Positions 63,096 to 64,000 of a stretch of 64,000 nucleotides of DNA are shown here, piece after piece. The notes beneath the pieces are model-generated. The model saw nothing but the letters and a program-made list of their open reading frames with translations, was not told the origin of the DNA and did not search any database. The stretch's first letter is position 1. Every line of letters starts with the position of its first letter. The position numbers were made by a program, and so were the translations under genes. The DNA is from Melampsora larici-populina 98AG31. Taxonomy: Eukaryota; Basidiomycota; Pucciniomycetes; Pucciniales; Melampsoraceae. The stretch covers positions 1-64,000 of the forward strand of contig NW_006768816.1 in assembly GCF_000204055.1 (NCBI RefSeq). Reading direction: 5' to 3'.

Positions 63096-64000
63096 TGATT
63101 TTTATTTCCACAACGGAAGAGCAGAATATTTAGTTGTGCAGGACAGTCATACCAAAGCTTTACATTTGATCTGACACTGACCAAGGGCCTTTCCTCCTCT
63201 CGTCGGAATATCTGGTGTTGTAATACAAATAGGCTTGCAAATTGGAAATCAAACACCGTCCAACAAGCACTGCTGAGCGGGAGTTGGAGTCAAGCAACAC
63301 TAGAGAATTACTCCTTGGCAGTGTCAAAATTGGCGCAATTTGCCAACGCTTCCAACCTATCTCGAGATGGAATCCTGCCTTTGAACTCCCAAACCCTGCA
63401 CAAATTCATCGTTTGGACAGGTGAACCTAATAATCCATTGTTCCCAATTGAGACACCTAAAGACCCACCCACCAAAAGCAACAAAGTGTCAGCCAAGACG
63501 CTAGCAAAGTACATCACGGGGATTCGCTTGTGGCACTTGTTTCATAACCGACCCTTTCCGGAAGAGAACAATCCCACGGTAAAGAAATTGTTGAAAGCGG
63601 TTGCAGTTGCCGATGCGGCAAAGAAGCAAACACCTAAGATTGAGAAGCGCCCTGTCAAATTGGGACATATGGCAGAGTTAGTGAAGGCTTTGTTGGATGG
63701 ATGTAGAAAGAATCAACTTGCCTTGGCAATTGTGGTGACAGCCTCTTGGGGTATGGCTCGGCTTGGGGAGTTGGTGTCCAACAAATGGAAGACACACCCG
63801 ATATTTGTGAAGGACATACTTTTTGCTGCAAAATACGATTTCATCAAAATCACCCTCTGTAACACCAAAACGGCTAAACCAGGTGTGATACAATGGTTAA
63901 ACCTCCACCAAAGACCCTCATTGCTCGATCCAGTCAGGATCTTATGTCTCCTGGTGGAGAATAACAAAGGAACGACTCCAAAAGACCTCTTTTTCTCTTA
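63096..64000 (+). CDS. Tyrosine recombinase of a DIRS-type element (partial, runs off the window)
   Basis: Open for about 301 codons with no stop to the window end. It encodes an integrase of the phage lambda type, which inserts circular DIRS-type cDNA without making target duplications. The N-terminal SAM-like core-binding part is SGSWSQATLENYSLAVSKLA followed by KTLAKYITGIRLWHLFHNRP. The catalytic part begins with SWGMARLGELVSNKW, whose Arg fits catalytic Arg I. The His-x-x-Arg and Tyr residues would lie beyond the edge. No ATG near the upstream stop (about 63093), so an upstream exon or unusual initiation is likely. It appears intact, unlike the RT remnant on its left, and may belong to a different copy. 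Confidence 0.75.

Noticed and set aside
63242..63967. Other frames over the tyrosine recombinase
   Set aside because: The frame containing GSWSQATLENY and WGMARLGEL carries the family motifs; the others are shadows.
1..64000. CRISPR arrays, rRNA, bacterial operons or ribosome-binding sites
   Set aside because: No spacer-repeat periodicity, no rRNA-like sequence, and all real genes are eukaryotic with introns or belong to eukaryotic mobile elements.

Overview
The window looks like nuclear DNA of a TE-rich basidiomycete, most likely a rust fungus (Pucciniales). I infer this from the intron-dense, AT-rich host genes with 40-190 nt GT-AG introns, and from repeat-encoded proteins that look rust-like: a WRKY-GCM1 type transposase, Harbinger, hAT, CACTA and Tc1/IS630-like DNA transposons, a Tad-like LINE, Copia and DIRS-type elements. 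There is no bacterial, organellar, rRNA or CRISPR signal.

Only three confident host genes are present. A ten-exon threonine aldolase lies at 15675-17747 (-) and carries an apparent one-base frameshift in an A6 run. A multi-exon DUF6533-like membrane protein lies at 19578-21300 (-). A two-exon GT32 mannosyltransferase of the SUR1/CSG1 type lies at 46534-48293 (+). They form two small islands (about 15.6-21.3 kb and 46-48.5 kb).

Layout. 0-6 kb: degenerate CACTA transposase, flanked on both sides by TTCGAA-motif repeats. 6.6-9.6 kb: a TA-flanked MITE and a TAA-flanked Harbinger deletion derivative. 12-15 kb: degenerate WRKY-GCM1 transposase and a foldback element. 15.7-21.3 kb: host genes. 22.0-28.0 kb: an apparently complete LINE with a 14-bp target duplication and two intact overlapping ORFs. 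28.2-40.7 kb: a Russian-doll stack, with a Harbinger-type element (TTA duplication) holding a hAT element (8-bp duplication), which holds a 7.6-kb Tc1/IS630-like element (TA duplication), itself holding another repeat; a MULE-like MITE with a 9-bp duplication sits in the Harbinger arm. 43.6-44.9 kb: a smaller stack of three short elements. 46.5-48.3 kb: GT32 gene. 49-51.3 kb: a hAT-type MITE and a long-TIR element. 52-58 kb: Copia remnant lacking reverse transcriptase and broken up by later insertions. 58-61.4 kb: DIRS-type Gag and RT-RNase H remnant. 61.5-64 kb: a repeat related to the one at 33.4 kb, followed by a tyrosine recombinase that runs off the window.

The most interesting object is the 29669-37292 transposon. 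It has about 150-bp terminal inverted repeats, a spliced transposase with a complete D-D-E signature reading inwards from the right end, and a second large gene reading inwards from the left end that encodes a protein of unknown function with a Lys-Gly repeat tract. All coordinates come from reading by eye. Splice sites were chosen by GT-AG signals, frame continuity and remembered family resemblance; no search or alignment was run.
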